A stretch of 14,372 bases of DNA from NCBI GenBank assembly GCA_002305435.1, contig DBQZ01000123.1, positions 12,548 through 26,919 of the forward strand. The letters run 5' to 3'. Below, piece after piece: positions 7,051-14,082 of the stretch (the first letter of the stretch is position 1; each line of letters begins with the position of its first letter). A program made the position numbers and the translations under genes. Below the pieces are notes generated by a model. That model was not told the DNA's origin, ran no database searches, and saw only the letters and a list, made by a program, of their open reading frames with translations. The stretch is from Clostridiales bacterium UBA1381 (GTDB taxonomy: Bacteria; Bacillota; Clostridia; UBA1381).

Positions 7051-7509
7051 TCAGCCGTTTAGGATATATATCCCCCAGTTAAGGTAAGAGGCGAACAATA
7101 TCCACAAAAGGTAAGGCAGCTGCAAAAGCCCGGCAATCCTGTTTTTCCTGTAAAACCGCAGTATCATGATTATAACAAGTATGTCGAGAGCCAGAATACA
7201 CAAAAGCGCAGCCAGCCGCCATTTTAAAGCGAAAAACAACAGAGGCCAGAGAAAGTTTACCAGAAGCTGAATATAGTATATCCGCTGTATTTTCTCATCC
7301 GCCAGCATCCCATCCTTTAAAATGCCGTATGAAATCCCCATCAGTACGTACAGTACGCCCCACATCAGCGGGAAGAGGAAAGACGGCGGTGAAAGCGGCG
7401 GTTTTGCAAGCGTATTATAGTCGATTTTACCCCATATTAACAGACCTGCCAGACCGCCGATAAGCAGGGGTACGGCTATGGAAACGGCATAAGTTTTGAA
7501 TTTTGACAT
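7051..7509 (-). CDS. tspO: TspO/MBR family membrane protein (tryptophan-rich sensory protein)
   Basis: Read on the minus strand from the ATG at 7509, with AGGAGG (7523-7518) spaced 8 nt upstream. The 152-residue product has five hydrophobic segments, as in all TspO proteins. Family signs are PPLSPPSFLFPLMWGVLYVLMG (with the SPP..F turn before helix 2, about residues 37-58), LLVNFLWPLLFF (about 82-93) and LPYLLWILFASYLNWGIY near the C-terminus. TspO/MBR proteins bind porphyrins and related hydrophobic ligands; roles in tetrapyrrole handling and stress sensing have been proposed, and the function in clostridia is unsettled. Its transcript seems monocistronic, ending at 7008-7043. It is divergent from sleB-ypeB; I see no clear promoter for it in the shared region. 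Confidence 0.93.
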   Translation of the reverse strand: MSKFKTYAVSIAVPLLIGGLAGLLIWGKIDYNTLAKPPLSPPSFLFPLMWGVLYVLMGISYGILKDGMLADEKIQRIYYIQLLVNFLWPLLFFALKWRLAALLCILALDILVIIMILRFYRKNRIAGLLQLPYLLWILFASYLNWGIYILNG

Positions 7510-7574
7510 CTTCGATACCTCCTCAATACATTATTATTTCCACGATTACAGGTTTATCACACGCAGCTCGGAGA

Positions 7575-7604
7575 GAATATTTTTCGGGACAGAAATACAT
7601 AAAT
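7575..7604 (+). promoter_or_regulatory. Candidate sigma-G promoter for sleB-ypeB
   Basis: GAATA at 7575-7579, an 18-nt spacer, and CATAAAT at 7598-7604 resemble the sigma-G pattern GHATR - N18 - CATNHTA: the -35 is a full match and the -10 misses only the last two bases. The predicted start would be about 50 nt before the sleB start codon. sleB and ypeB of B. subtilis are made in the forespore under sigma-G, which fits. Confidence 0.5.
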
Positions 7605-7658
7605 TTTGTGCAGAGAGGGAAATAATATCAGTAAACAATGCGGAAAGGAGAGAAGCAG

Positions 7659-8105
7659 ATGAAAAAGCGGGCGGCAGCATGGATACTGGCGGTCGTTACG
7701 GCTATGACGTATATGTTTTATACGAACGTTTCAGCGGATGGACATTCAGCAAGCGATATTCAGCTTTTGGCAAGAGCCGTAAACGGGGAAGCCAGAGGTG
7801 AACCGTACGAGGGGCAGGTCGCAGTGGCGGCGGTTATTTTGAACCGGGTCAAGCACGCATCCTTCCCCAACACGATTTCCGGGGTCATTTATCAGCCCGG
7901 AGCGTTTACAGCGGTGGCTGACGGACAGATAAACGTTCCGATAGACCCTGATTCTACCGTGTATAAGGCTTGCCAGGATGCCTTAAACGGCTGGGATCCG
8001 ACAAACGGGGCAATATATTACTTTAATCCCGAGACTGCGACCAGCGAATGGATATGGTCTCGGCCGCTTATTGTAAAAATAGGCAAGCACAGATTTTGCA
8101 AATAA
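7659..8105 (+). CDS. sleB: Spore cortex-lytic enzyme SleB-type cell wall hydrolase (catalytic domain only)
   Basis: The 148-residue product starts at the ATG at 7659, which has AAAGGAG (7644-7650) 8 nt upstream; the in-frame ATG at 7638 precedes that site and is rejected. Residues 1-26 are a signal peptide (cut likely after VSA). Residues 33-148 are a Hydrolase_2/SleB catalytic domain: LLARAVNGEARGE (36-48), whose first or second Glu is catalytic, QVAVAAVILNRV (53-64), FPNTISGVIYQPGAF (69-83), and YYFNPETA. SleB is a lytic transglycosylase that opens muramic-lactam-containing cortex during germination. Bacillus SleB also has an N-terminal peptidoglycan-binding domain, which is absent here. 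The gene is followed after 15 nt by ypeB, the conserved partner, supporting SleB over the related CwlJ. Confidence 0.9.
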   Translation: MKKRAAAWILAVVTAMTYMFYTNVSADGHSASDIQLLARAVNGEARGEPYEGQVAVAAVILNRVKHASFPNTISGVIYQPGAFTAVADGQINVPIDPDSTVYKACQDALNGWDPTNGAIYYFNPETATSEWIWSRPLIVKIGKHRFCK

Positions 8106-8120
8106 AAAGGAGGAGCCGAT

Positions 8121-9479
8121 ATGGAAGAAAAAGAAGCGGGCAGAGCCTACCCGTGGATACTGGGGATATTTGCTGCGGCGCTTGTCGCCTCGCTTATATG
8201 GGGATATTACGGACGGAAAAACGCCCAGGCGGCAGAGCTTAATCTGGAAAACCAGTATAACAGGGCGTTCCATGAGCTTGTCGGTTACGTGGACAATATA
8301 GAGGTATCGCTGTATAAGGCTCAGCTGTCGTCCGATGCGGCGCAGCTGGCTTCAATATCCGGTGATATTTTCCGTGAGGCGGCAGCGGCTAAGTCCTGTC
8401 TGGGACAGCTGCCGACTTCGCAGATACAGCTTGAAAATACGGCGAAATTTCTTTCCCAGGCCGGAGACTACACGTATGTGCTTTCGCAGAACATGATACA
8501 GGGGGAGAACATTTCGCAGGAGGATTACCAGAACTTAGCCTCCCTTACCGAGTATGCTGTCGGACTAAACGAAACTCTGCAGGAGATAGAGGGGCGCATT
8601 TACAGCGGCGAGATAAGCTTTATGAACGATGAAGATACAGGTGCAAATACAGCTCAGGCGGCAGGCGGGATTTTGGAGGATCTTGAGAACGTGGAAAAGT
8701 CGTTTGACGATTATCCGTCTCTGATATACGACGGACCGTTTTCGGAGCATATAGAAAACCTTGAATCGTATATGATAAAGGAAGCGCCGCAGGTTTCGGC
8801 TGAGGAAGCGCTTAATACAGCACGGGAATTCCTCGGCAGCCGCTCAGACGGTATGCAGGTGACTGGTGAAACTGCAAATTCGGCGGTAGATTCGTACACG
8901 ATGAGCGTGGAGAGGGAAAACGGTTCCCGCATTAGTGCAAGCGTTACCAAAAAAGGCGGGTATCTTTTATACTTCCTTGATACAAGGGAGGTAGGCGAGG
9001 AAAATCTGGATATAAACTCAGCCATTGCCGCAGCCCAGACGTATCTTGACAGCCACGGCATAACCTCAATGGTGTCAAGTTATTATGACAAATCAGGCGG
9101 AGTGGCAACGATAAATTTCGCTTATTCGCAGGATGGTGTCGTCTGCTATTCAGACCTTGTTAAGGTTAAGGTTGCACTTGATAACGGAGAGATAGTCGGT
9201 TTGGAAACGAAAGGTTACCTCATGAACCACAGACAACGCGAGCTTGGAGAGGCAGCTCTTACAATGGATGAGGCAAGAGAGAGGATAAATACGAATCTTG
9301 AGGTGACCGGCACAAAGATGGCTTTAGTGCCGAAGGATTCTATGCAGGAGGTACTCTGCTACGAGTTTCACGGAGCTTTTGCCGAGCGGAATTTTATAAT
9401 TTACGTAAATGCTGCAAACGGTCATGAGGAGAATATACTGCTTCTGATAGAATCGGAGCAGGGCGTGCTTACGGTATGA
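8121..9479 (+). CDS. ypeB: Germination protein YpeB, partner of SleB
   Basis: The 452-residue product starts at the ATG at 8121 with AAGGAGG just upstream. One transmembrane segment is seen at about residues 11-30 (WILGIFAAALVASLIWGYY), with the rest outside. A helical N-terminal region (about 35-230) is followed by PepSY-like repeats (about 235-310, 312-375 and 380-450), of which two begin with SAEEALNTAREFL and TMDEARERINTNL, typical of this fold. In Bacillus species YpeB is needed to keep SleB stable in the dormant spore and to control it, and each partner depends on the other. The 15-nt gap from sleB and the terminator 32 nt after the stop define a two-gene operon. Length is normal for the family. 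Confidence 0.93.
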   Translation: MEEKEAGRAYPWILGIFAAALVASLIWGYYGRKNAQAAELNLENQYNRAFHELVGYVDNIEVSLYKAQLSSDAAQLASISGDIFREAAAAKSCLGQLPTSQIQLENTAKFLSQAGDYTYVLSQNMIQGENISQEDYQNLASLTEYAVGLNETLQEIEGRIYSGEISFMNDEDTGANTAQAAGGILEDLENVEKSFDDYPSLIYDGPFSEHIENLESYMIKEAPQVSAEEALNTAREFLGSRSDGMQVTGETANSAVDSYTMSVERENGSRISASVTKKGGYLLYFLDTREVGEENLDINSAIAAAQTYLDSHGITSMVSSYYDKSGGVATINFAYSQDGVVCYSDLVKVKVALDNGEIVGLETKGYLMNHRQRELGEAALTMDEARERINTNLEVTGTKMALVPKDSMQEVLCYEFHGAFAERNFIIYVNAANGHEENILLLIESEQGVLTV

Positions 9480-9510
9480 ATAAGCCGCCGCATATGTGGG
9501 GAAAATTTTT

Positions 9511-9550
9511 GTATACCGCATCCATATTCAGGGTGCGGTATACTTTGGTT
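9511..9550 (+). terminator. Rho-independent terminator of the sleB-ypeB operon
   Basis: A 13-bp stem with one U-G pair (9511-9523 with 9531-9543) and a 7-nt loop is followed by TTTGGTTTTTA. It begins 32 nt after the ypeB stop. Confidence 0.88.
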
Positions 9551-9729
9551 TTTATCTGCATGATTTTTTGCAGCAGAAATACATATATGTAGGCGCTGGT
9601 TTTTCGTTCTTTTTGTTCCGAGTTCCGGCAGATATATGATTTATTTTCTCGCTTTTGTGGGCGGGCTGTATATTTTTGGGATTTGTGTAAATAATATATA
9701 AAAATTTGCGTGATAATTTAAAAAAACTA
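9551..9729. other. AT-rich non-coding stretch between the ypeB terminator and the asp23 promoter
   Basis: The interval between the ypeB stop (9479) and the asp23 start (9813) is 333 nt; this middle part holds no credible gene on either strand. It contains a small inverted repeat CTGCA (9556-9560) / TGCAG (9569-9573) around a T-rich loop, and becomes very A+T-rich at about 9689-9729, just before the -35 box, which may act as an UP element for RNA polymerase alpha subunits. Confidence 0.5.
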
Positions 9730-9758
9730 TTGAAAAGTACAAAAGAGTGTGCTATAAT
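9730..9758 (+). promoter_or_regulatory. Near-consensus sigma-A promoter for the Asp23/YqhY gene
   Basis: TTGAAA at 9730-9735 (5 of 6), exactly 17 nt, then TATAAT at 9753-9758 (6 of 6), preceded by an A-tract. This is the strongest promoter in the window and predicts abundant housekeeping expression, with a leader of about 45-50 nt. Confidence 0.85.
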
Positions 9759-9812
9759 GTAAATAATGACAATACGGTGCTGGATATGCACGTTATGCAA
9801 GGAGGAATTTTC

Positions 9813-10316
9813 ATGGAAGAAGAAATCAAGAAAGAGGTCGAAAACGTTGAGGAGATAGAATCCTCTGTACAGACCGAGGACGGTATGGACGTTATGGGCA
9901 ATATTAAAATAGCCGTTGACGTTGTTTCCACAATTGCCGGTATCGCCGCTGATGAAATAGAAGGCGTTGCCAATATGTACAGCTCGTTTGCGGGCGGTAT
10001 CGTGGAGAAGTTCGGCAAGAAGAATGCTTCTAAGGGCGTTCGTGTAAATATGAACGACGACAGCGTGACTATAGATCTTTACATGATCGTAGATTACGGA
10101 GTGAAGATCCCCGAGCTTGCATGGGAAGTGCAGGAAAACGTTAAAAACAGCGTAGAAACAATGACGGGACTTACGGTTGATAACGTAAATATCCACGTTG
10201 AGGGTATCAGCTTTGAAAAGGAAAAGGCAAGACTGATAGAAGAAGCTGAAAAGGCAGAGACTTCAGAAGCTGCCGAAGCAGAAGATACAGACGATTCCGA
10301 GGATATTGAAGACTAA
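9813..10316 (+). CDS. Asp23/Gls24 family envelope stress response protein (YqhY type)
   Basis: The 167-residue product starts at the ATG at 9813 with AAGGAGG (9799-9805) 7 nt upstream. The Asp23 domain covers about residues 28-125: GNIKIAVDVVSTIAGIAADEIEGV, a segment with GIVEKFG, then VRVNMNDDSVTIDLYMIVDYG and IPELAWEVQENVKNSVETMTGL. A Glu-rich N-terminus (1-20) and a strongly acidic, Ala/Glu/Asp-rich C-terminal tail (about 138-167) flank it. Location next to nusB matches yqhY of Bacillus, whose loss disturbs fatty-acid (acetyl-CoA carboxylase) control; the wider family includes the membrane-associated Asp23 of Staphylococcus. No membrane segment is present, so it is cytosolic. Unlike a fused yqhY-nusB unit, it has its own strong promoter and a terminator before nusB. 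Confidence 0.92.
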   Translation: MEEEIKKEVENVEEIESSVQTEDGMDVMGNIKIAVDVVSTIAGIAADEIEGVANMYSSFAGGIVEKFGKKNASKGVRVNMNDDSVTIDLYMIVDYGVKIPELAWEVQENVKNSVETMTGLTVDNVNIHVEGISFEKEKARLIEEAEKAETSEAAEAEDTDDSEDIED

Positions 10317-10321
10317 AACAT

Positions 10322-10350
10322 AAAAGAGCGTGCAGTCTGCCGCTCTTTTT
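10322..10350 (+). terminator. Rho-independent terminator between the Asp23 gene and nusB
   Basis: A 9-bp stem AAAAGAGCG / CGCTCTTTT (10322-10330 with 10341-10349) and a 10-nt loop that can pair further inward, ending in a T-run. It begins 6 nt after the stop codon. The stem is A-T-rich at its base, so read-through is possible. Confidence 0.75.
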
Positions 10351-10392
10351 CCATTTTGGGGCGAAGTTTTTTGAAAAATTTTCATTTTACCT

Positions 10393-10422
10393 CTTCCATT
10401 TATCTGCAAATTGAGGTATAAT
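10393..10422 (+). promoter_or_regulatory. Candidate sigma-A promoter for the nusB operon
   Basis: A perfect TATAAT sits at 10417-10422, 33 nt before the nusB start; the matching -35 region (about 10393-10399) is poor. Position after a terminator and before a tightly packed operon supports it. Confidence 0.5.
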
Positions 10423-10454
10423 AATCTTGACTATAACAAGGAGAGGAACAGCGA

Positions 10455-10865
10455 ATGAAAAAGCAGTCAAGAAGCGAAGCGAGGCGCGAGGCGTTTTCGC
10501 TGATATTTCAGATGAATCAGCAAAAGGACACAATGGCGGAGCTTGTAAAAGAGCTTGGCGAGGAAAAGCCGGAATGTCTGTCCAACATGGAATATATACG
10601 TACCGTTGTTATGGGCGTGCTGGAAAAGGAAGAGGAGCTTGAGAATATTATAGAAAAGAGCCTTACGACATCATGGAGTATTGGACGTATAAACAAGGTG
10701 CCGCTGTCTGCCCTGAAGCTGGCGGTATATGAAATAAAGTACGTTGACGACGTTCCCGCAAAAGTGGCGATAAACGAAGCGGTAAATATCGTGAAAGAAT
10801 ACGGTGATCCGCAGGCTGCGGCATTTGTAAACGGAGTATTGGCAGGGGTAATGGAAAAAATATGA
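10455..10865 (+). CDS. nusB: Transcription antitermination factor NusB
   Basis: The 136-residue product starts at the ATG at 10455 with AAGGAGAGG (10438-10446) upstream. NusB is an all-helical RNA-binding protein that, with NusE (S10), binds boxA in rRNA leaders and supports antitermination. Family signs are the N-terminal RSEARREAFSLIFQM (about residues 6-20), the SWSIGRINKVPLSALKLAVYEI stretch (about 73-94) and DVPAKVAINEAVNIVKEYGDP (about 98-118), ending with FVNGVLAGV. Length is typical. It heads a run of genes read in one direction; its stop overlaps the next start by 4 nt (ATGA). Confidence 0.96.
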   Translation: MKKQSRSEARREAFSLIFQMNQQKDTMAELVKELGEEKPECLSNMEYIRTVVMGVLEKEEELENIIEKSLTTSWSIGRINKVPLSALKLAVYEIKYVDDVPAKVAINEAVNIVKEYGDPQAAAFVNGVLAGVMEKI

Positions 10866-11788
10866 CGTGGCTGGGGATAGATACAAGCAATTATACCACA
10901 TCGCTTGCGGTAGTGTCAGAAGATGGGATTATACAAAGGCGCAGGATATTGACAGTTCCGGACGGAGCAAGAGGGCTGAGGCAGAGCAATGCGCTTTTCG
11001 AGCATATAAAAAATCTTCCGCAGCTGTGGGAAGAGCTGCTTTTAGAAGCAGATCCCTGCAAAATATCAGCCGTTGGCGTGAGCGACAGACCCCGCAATGT
11101 GGAAGGTTCATATATGCCGGTATTTTTGGCAGGTGAGATGGCGGCCAAAATGATAAGCGGCGCACTCCAAAAGCCGCTGTACCGCTTTAGCCACCAGGAC
11201 GGGCATATTATGGCAGGAATATACACAGGCGGTTTTTCAGATCTCCTGCAAAAGCGGTTCATAAGCGTTCATCTTTCAGGAGGTACAACAGAGATACTGC
11301 TCACGAAATTTAACGGCCGCAGTTTTGATAACGATATAATAGGCGGGACGAAGGATATTTCAGCAGGACAGCTCATAGACCGAATCGGCGTAAAGCTGGG
11401 GCTTTCTTTCCCTTGCGGCAAGGCTCTGGAGGAGATGGCAGCAGATAAGGGAGAGAGACTGCCGGTAAATGTCGAGGGAACGTACATGAATTTTTCGGGT
11501 GCGGAAACAAAAGCCTATCAGCTATCAGAGTCCGTGTCCCCGCAAAGTCTCGCACGAGGGGTACTGGAGGCTGTGGGACACTCGCTTTATAAGGCGCTTG
11601 AATATGCAGCGGCGGAGTATAAAGCAGACGATATTCTGATAGTGGGCGGAGTTGCGTCCAATAAAATAATACGGGGTATGCTTGGGCGCCTTGATGTTAG
11701 GCTTTGCTTTACGGAGCCGCAGTATTCGACAGATAATGCTGTCGGTATTGCCGCTCTGGCGGAGAAAGGATATTTAAATGGAAATTAA
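10862..11788 (+). CDS. TsaD/Kae1-like paralog ("peptidase M22"-annotated family), function unknown
   Basis: The 308-residue product begins at the ATG of an ATGA overlap with nusB. It has the ASKHA fold layout of TsaD, the enzyme that adds threonylcarbamoyl to A37 of ANN-decoding tRNAs: LGIDTSNYTTSLAVV (4-18), an HxxxH pair in SHQDGH (H111, H115), HLSGGTTE (137-144), DRIGVKLGLSFPCGKALEEMA (173-193), NFSGAETKA (210-218), ILIVGGVASN (258-267) and STDNAVGIA (289-297). H111, H115 and D291 correspond to the TsaD metal ligands, so the metal site is kept. It differs from true TsaD in the segment GVSDRPRNVEGSYMP (72-86), which replaces TsaD's GPGLPGSL-type loop. A separate tsaD is expected elsewhere in the genome, so I call this a paralog. 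Similar genes sit beside nusB and xseA in other Clostridia. The stop lies 11 nt inside xseA. Confidence 0.82.
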   Translation: MTWLGIDTSNYTTSLAVVSEDGIIQRRRILTVPDGARGLRQSNALFEHIKNLPQLWEELLLEADPCKISAVGVSDRPRNVEGSYMPVFLAGEMAAKMISGALQKPLYRFSHQDGHIMAGIYTGGFSDLLQKRFISVHLSGGTTEILLTKFNGRSFDNDIIGGTKDISAGQLIDRIGVKLGLSFPCGKALEEMAADKGERLPVNVEGTYMNFSGAETKAYQLSESVSPQSLARGVLEAVGHSLYKALEYAAAEYKADDILIVGGVASNKIIRGMLGRLDVRLCFTEPQYSTDNAVGIAALAEKGYLNGN

Positions 11789-12956
11789 AGTAGCTACAGT
11801 CAGCCAGATAAACGGATATATAAAAAAGCTGCTTGACCATAACCAGATACTGAACCAGATATGGATAAAAGGGGAAATATCCAACTTTAAGCATCATTAC
11901 TCGGGTCATATGTATATAACGCTCAAGGATGAGGGAGGCGTTTTAAAGGCGGTAATGTTTAAAAGCGCTGCCGGTACGCTTACATTTGAGCCGAAGGACG
12001 GAATGAGAGTGCTTGCAAGGGGCAGGATAAGCGTTTATGAGGCTGGCGGAGCATATCAGCTTTATATAGAAGAGATGATACCGGATGGTGTTGGCGAGCT
12101 TTATATCGCTTATGAGCAGCTGAAAAAGAAGCTTGAGAACGAGGGATTGTTTGATGCAGCGCATAAGAAGCCGATACCGAAGTTCCCGGAAACGGTCGGT
12201 GTGGTTACGGCTGCTACAGGGGCGGCGGTCAGGGATATAATAAACGTTATATCACGCCGTTATCCGTATGCAGAAATAATAATCTCACCGGCACAGGTAC
12301 AAGGGGATAAGGCCTCGGAATCAATTGCGAGGGCGATACGGTATTTTAACAGAAATAATCTGGCGGATGTGCTTATAGTAGGCAGAGGCGGCGGCTCGAT
12401 AGAGGATTTGTGGGCGTTCAACGAGGAGAATACGGCAAGAGCGATCTACGAATCAAGGATACCGATAATATCGGCTGTGGGACACGAAACCGACTTCACC
12501 ATAGCCGACTGGGTAGCCGACTTGCGGGCGCCGACACCGTCGGCAGCGGCGGAGATAGCCGTTCCGTCGCAGATAGAGCTAAAATCGCAGATAGCAGGAT
12601 TTCAAACACGGCTCTACAGCGCTATGGCTAAGGGGATAGAGCTTAAGCGTATGCGCTTGTCACGGGCTGTGATGCGTGATCCTCGTGAGCGGTTCGGAGA
12701 TGAGCAGCAGAGGATAGATCACCTGACGAAACGGCTTGAGCAGTCATACAGGATAAGCGAGATGAACTGTAAGAAGCGCCTTTCTCAGCTGTGTGCTAAA
12801 CTCGACACGCTAAGCCCGCTTTCTGTAATGGCACGCGGATATGCGATACCTATGGAAGAGGATGGGACTGTTATAAAGAGCGCCAGATCCCTCGTAAGCG
12901 GCAAGGAGTTTTCTCTGCGCTTGTATGACGGGGAGAGGGAATGTGTAGTTAAATAG
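11778..12956 (+). CDS. xseA: Exodeoxyribonuclease VII large subunit
   Basis: The 392-residue product starts at the ATG at 11778, inside the end of the preceding gene, with AAAGGA about 7 nt upstream. It is the catalytic chain of ExoVII, a metal-independent nuclease that cuts single-stranded DNA from both ends. Residues 3-100 form the OB-fold nucleic-acid-binding domain (VSQINGYIKKLLDHNQ, WIKGEISNFKHHYSGHMYITLKD). The catalytic domain follows, with VGVVTAATGAAVRDIINVISRR (about 140-161), VGRGGGSIEDLWAFNEE (about 200-216) and SAVGHETDFTIADWVADLRAPTPSAAAE (about 231-258). The C-terminus is a long coiled-coil region that binds XseB, ending in LSVMARGYAI. It is slightly shorter than E. coli XseA, as is usual in Firmicutes. 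Confidence 0.97.
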   Translation: MEIKVATVSQINGYIKKLLDHNQILNQIWIKGEISNFKHHYSGHMYITLKDEGGVLKAVMFKSAAGTLTFEPKDGMRVLARGRISVYEAGGAYQLYIEEMIPDGVGELYIAYEQLKKKLENEGLFDAAHKKPIPKFPETVGVVTAATGAAVRDIINVISRRYPYAEIIISPAQVQGDKASESIARAIRYFNRNNLADVLIVGRGGGSIEDLWAFNEENTARAIYESRIPIISAVGHETDFTIADWVADLRAPTPSAAAEIAVPSQIELKSQIAGFQTRLYSAMAKGIELKRMRLSRAVMRDPRERFGDEQQRIDHLTKRLEQSYRISEMNCKKRLSQLCAKLDTLSPLSVMARGYAIPMEEDGTVIKSARSLVSGKEFSLRLYDGERECVVK

Positions 12957-12969
12957 GAGGAATAAAGGA

Positions 12970-13182
12970 ATGAAATTTGAAGAAGCGGTAGTCGAGCTTG
13001 AGGGGATAGTTAAGAAGCTCGAACAGGGAGATTCATCGCTTGAGGAATCGCTGGAGCTTTTTGAAAAAGGGATAAAGCTGTCAAAGAGTTGTCAGAAGAT
13101 GCTTGATGAAGCGGAAAAGCGGGTGTCAATATTGGCAGTGAGGGATAATGAGGTCGTAAAGGAGCCTTTTGAAGCGGAATGA
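12970..13182 (+). CDS. xseB: Exodeoxyribonuclease VII small subunit
   Basis: The 70-residue product starts at the ATG at 12970, 13 nt after xseA, with AGGAGG (12956-12961) spaced 8 nt upstream. It is an all-alpha, two-helix protein: KFEEAVVELEGIVKKLEQGDSSLEESLELFEKGIKL is the family signature, followed by a helix with CQKMLDEAEKRV. Several XseB copies coat the coiled-coil of one XseA to make ExoVII. Its stop overlaps the ispA start by 4 nt (ATGA). Confidence 0.96.
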   Translation: MKFEEAVVELEGIVKKLEQGDSSLEESLELFEKGIKLSKSCQKMLDEAEKRVSILAVRDNEVVKEPFEAE

Positions 13183-14063
13183 TGAATATGAAAGAACAGT
13201 TACAACAGGATGTAAATATAATAGAGGATGCGCTTGGCAAATACGTTCCGGAGAAGGACAATTTACAGTCGAGCATATACAAGGCTATGCGCTACAGCCT
13301 GCTTGCGGGCGGAAAACGGCTGCGGCCTGTATTGATGATAGAAACAGGGAAGATGTGCGGAGGCGAGGTGGGAGAAATATTGCCGTTTGCCTGTGCAATG
13401 GAAATGATACACACGTATTCGCTGATACACGATGATCTTCCTGCTATGGATAACGACGAGCTGCGCCGTGGTATGCCTACAAATCATATAAAGTTCGGCG
13501 AAGCCGAAGCCATATTGGCAGGCGACGCACTGCTTAACCGGGCGTTTGAGGTTGTAGCCCAAAATCCTGGCAAGGATCCGGCTCGTACGCTTAAGGCAAT
13601 ATCTATCCTCGCAGAATCCTCCGGAACCGAAGGTATGATAGGCGGTCAGGTGATAGATTTGGAAAGCGAAGGGAAGCGTATAGACGCTGATGTTTTGAAA
13701 AAACTTCACTCATTAAAAACCGGAGCGATAATCCGTTCTTCCTGCGTTGTGGGAGCCGTACTTTCTGGCGCAGCTGAGGAGGAAGTAAGAGCGGCAGACG
13801 AGTTTGCATTGAATCTTGGGATAGCGTTCCAGATACAGGATGATATTCTTGATGTTACGGGAGATGAAGCCTCGCTTGGCAAGCCTGTTGGCAGTGATGC
13901 GGATAACGAAAAGAGTACGTATGTTACGTTGTTTGGGATGAAGCGTGCCGGTGAGCTTTCACGGGAATATACGAAAAAGGCAATTTCGGCGCTGGAAATA
14001 TTCGGCGATAGGGCGGGTTTTCTTAAGGAGCTGACGCTCAGCCTGCTTGACAGAAATTCATAA
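13179..14063 (+). CDS. ispA: Farnesyl diphosphate synthase (polyprenyl synthetase)
   Basis: The 294-residue product starts at the ATG at 13179, overlapping the xseB stop; ATGs at 13182 (out of frame) and 13188 (in frame) are alternatives, and no ideal ribosome binding site is present, suggesting translational coupling to xseB. It condenses dimethylallyl and isopentenyl diphosphates to farnesyl diphosphate, the precursor of undecaprenyl and other isoprenoids. Diagnostic parts are GGKRLRP (44-50), the first aspartate-rich motif HDDLPAMDNDELRRG (84-98; D85, D86, D91, with the two-residue insertion of bacterial FPP synthases), GEAEAILAGDALL, GMIGGQVIDL (152-161), KTGAI and the second motif QDDILD (220-225). 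Tyr80 five residues before the first motif fits a short (C15) product. Confidence 0.95.
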   Translation: MMNMKEQLQQDVNIIEDALGKYVPEKDNLQSSIYKAMRYSLLAGGKRLRPVLMIETGKMCGGEVGEILPFACAMEMIHTYSLIHDDLPAMDNDELRRGMPTNHIKFGEAEAILAGDALLNRAFEVVAQNPGKDPARTLKAISILAESSGTEGMIGGQVIDLESEGKRIDADVLKKLHSLKTGAIIRSSCVVGAVLSGAAEEEVRAADEFALNLGIAFQIQDDILDVTGDEASLGKPVGSDADNEKSTYVTLFGMKRAGELSREYTKKAISALEIFGDRAGFLKELTLSLLDRNS

Positions 14064-14082
14064 GCTGAAAGGAAGATTTTCA

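Noticed and set aside
9552..10196. 214-residue minus-strand open frame opposite the Asp23 gene
   Set aside because: It lies antisense to a well-supported gene with a perfect promoter and ribosome binding site, has a low-complexity His/Phe/Ile-rich product resembling no family I know, and shows no clear ribosome binding site.
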